A stretch of 64,000 bases of DNA from Marinimicrobium koreense (GTDB lineage Bacteria > Pseudomonadota > Gammaproteobacteria > Pseudomonadales > Cellvibrionaceae), in NCBI RefSeq assembly GCF_003762925.1, contig NZ_RJUK01000001.1:1798001-1862000 (forward strand), in the 5' to 3' direction. Below are positions 63,095 through 64,000 of this stretch, piece after piece. The position numbers were made by a program, and so were the translations under genes. The notes under the pieces are model-generated. The model was not told the origin of the DNA, made no database searches, and saw nothing but the letters and a program-made list of their open reading frames with translations. Positions within the stretch are counted from its first letter, which is position 1; each line of letters begins with the position of its first letter.

Positions 63095-63450
63095 GCCGGT
63101 TTTTCCCCTCGCTCGATAATCAGGCCCACATCCCGGGCACCGCGCAGGGCGCCGGGTTTGCTGAGTCGCAGGCGGACCCAGGGCACGTTGAACTCTTCCC
63201 GCACAATGGTGGCCACCTCTTCGGCCAGCGCCTCGACCAGCTGTGCATCCCGGTTTTCCAGGTGGGCGATCAGGCGCTTGGAAACCGCCTTGTAATTCAG
63301 AGCATACTGGATGTCGTCGGTTTGCGCCGCCCGGCGGATGTCCGCCGCCATTTCCAGGTCCAGACTGATGGTCTGGCGCACCTGACGCTCCCAATCATAG
63401 ATACCGATGATGGTATCCACCTGCAGATCTCTGATGTAAACAATGTCCAT
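63091..63450 (-). CDS. folB: Dihydroneopterin aldolase
   Basis: A 119-residue FolB/FolX-fold enzyme splitting dihydroneopterin to hydroxymethyl-dihydropterin. Marks are IVYIRDLQVDTIIGIYDWERQVRQ, the catalytic region NYKAVSKRLIAHLE (Tyr/Lys segment) and VEALAEEVATIV. It lies 12 bp after tsaD and overlaps folK by 4 bp. In P. aeruginosa plsY lies between tsaD and folB; here it is absent. Confidence 0.95.
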   Translation of the reverse strand: MDIVYIRDLQVDTIIGIYDWERQVRQTISLDLEMAADIRRAAQTDDIQYALNYKAVSKRLIAHLENRDAQLVEALAEEVATIVREEFNVPWVRLRLSKPGALRGARDVGLIIERGEKPA

Positions 63451-63462
63451 TCCACTTCCTCG

Positions 63463-64000
63463 TTAAGCGCTCAGCGGCGGCAGGCTGTCCAGCGGCCAGC
63501 GGGCGCGCACGTTCACCGCCAGCGGCTCGGTCTGCCCGGCCAGCAGGCGCTGGCAGCCGGCGTAGGCAATCATGGCCCCGTTGTCGGTGCAGAACTCGTT
63601 GCGGGCATAGAACACCCGGGCGCCGATCTTCGCCAGCGCGGCCTCGAGCTCCTCGCGCAGACGCGTGTTGGCCGAGACCCCACCGGCAATCACCAGCGTT
63701 TTCTGCCCGGTCTGCTCCAGGGCACGCCGACACTTGATCACCAGGGTACCGACCACCGCCTCCTGAAAGGCATGAGCAATATCGGCACAGGTCTGCTCGT
63801 CCGGCAACCCGTCGGCCTGGGCATGCTCCGCCACCGTGTTGAGCGTATAGGTTTTCAGTCCACTGAAACTGAAGTCCAGGCCCGGTCTATCGACCATGGG
63901 CCGGGGGAAAGTAAACCGCCCTGCCCGGCCCCGCTCGGCCAGTTTGGCGATATGGGGCCCACCCGGGTAGTCCAGATCCAGCATTTTGGCGGCCTTGTCG
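63463..64000 (-). CDS. tsaD: tRNA threonylcarbamoyladenosine transferase TsaD (N terminus outside window)
   Basis: The C-terminal half of TsaD (Gcp/YgjD), which with TsaB and TsaE makes t6A37 in ANN-decoding tRNAs. The visible residues include [42 protein letters not shown] and [13 protein letters not shown] (metal-binding Asp). The frame is open to the end of the window, so the gene runs past 64000; about half of the usual 340 residues is missing. It faces away from the fol genes' start and is the first gene of the tsaD-folB-folK run. Confidence 0.96.
   Translation of the reverse strand, partial: DKAAKMLDLDYPGGPHIAKLAERGRAGRFTFPRPMVDRPGLDFSFSGLKTYTLNTVAEHAQADGLPDEQTCADIAHAFQEAVVGTLVIKCRRALEQTGQKTLVIAGGVSANTRLREELEAALAKIGARVFYARNEFCTDNGAMIAYAGCQRLLAGQTEPLAVNVRARWPLDSLPPLSA

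Overview
The window reads as chromosomal DNA from a GC-rich, polysaccharide-degrading marine or saline gammaproteobacterium. A Marinimicrobium-like member of the Cellvibrionaceae is my best guess, inferred from gene content and not from a database search. The conserved housekeeping genes follow the order I know from Pseudomonas aeruginosa: coq7, an OsmC gene, vfr/crp, trpC-D-G-E and rpe on one side; apaH-apaG-rsmA-pdxA-surA-lptD, amgK-murU, cca, folK-folB and tsaD on the other. Accessory carbohydrate genes fill about the first 21 kb. I saw no rRNA, tRNA, CRISPR array, transposase or prophage.

Region 1 (1-5.4 kb) is a compact fructan cassette: ROK fructokinase (5'-truncated by the window edge), MFS sugar porter, GH32 lipoprotein exo-fructanase, and a convergent ROK-family repressor with inverted repeats in its upstream region. 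Region 2 (5.5-7.9 kb) holds a Cys-rich lipoprotein, a TauE-like exporter, a small charged protein and a GST-like protein.

Region 3 (7.9-21.1 kb) is a sugar-acid and pectin locus. It has a LacI regulator, an IlvD/Edd-type aldonate dehydratase, a DapA-family dehydratase, a TctCBA tripartite transporter and a 2,5-dioxovalerate dehydrogenase, which together form a non-phosphorylating route to 2-oxoglutarate. On the opposite strand lie a Tat-exported Gfo/Idh/MocA oxidoreductase, a GH105 and a GH28. The same operator core, TGATTGCGCAATCA, sits before the dehydratase (9008-9021) and before the oxidoreductase (21124-21137), which suggests one LacI regulon.

Region 4 (21.2-34 kb): a periplasmic binding-like protein, coq7, OsmC, crp, the trp genes, rpe, a DUF3530 protein, an aromatic/aspartate aminotransferase and hisC. 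Region 5 (34-42 kb): a GAF-PAS-GGDEF-EAL protein, a rimB-like/rimK/aspartoacylase-like cassette, a small PA3496-like protein, a LysR regulator and a putative porin. Region 6 (41-51 kb): outer-membrane biogenesis and peptidoglycan recycling. Region 7 (51-64 kb): a TonB-dependent receptor, a TorF-like porin, an EamA transporter, cca, a PQQ-dehydrogenase/dihaem/trefoil fusion, a pteridine reductase, Hsp20, an MFS exporter, folK, folB and the 3' part of tsaD.

The most unusual signal is non-coding. Four large intergenic palindromic elements (near 11.95-12.1, 22.78-22.9, 32.1-32.3 and 32.44-32.61 kb) come in two stem types. The stem sequences differ but each is perfectly self-complementary, and the interior motif is shared. 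A near-identical module of about 45 bp sits in two different loops of two copies. Shorter REP-like hairpins with compensatory arm changes are interspersed with them.
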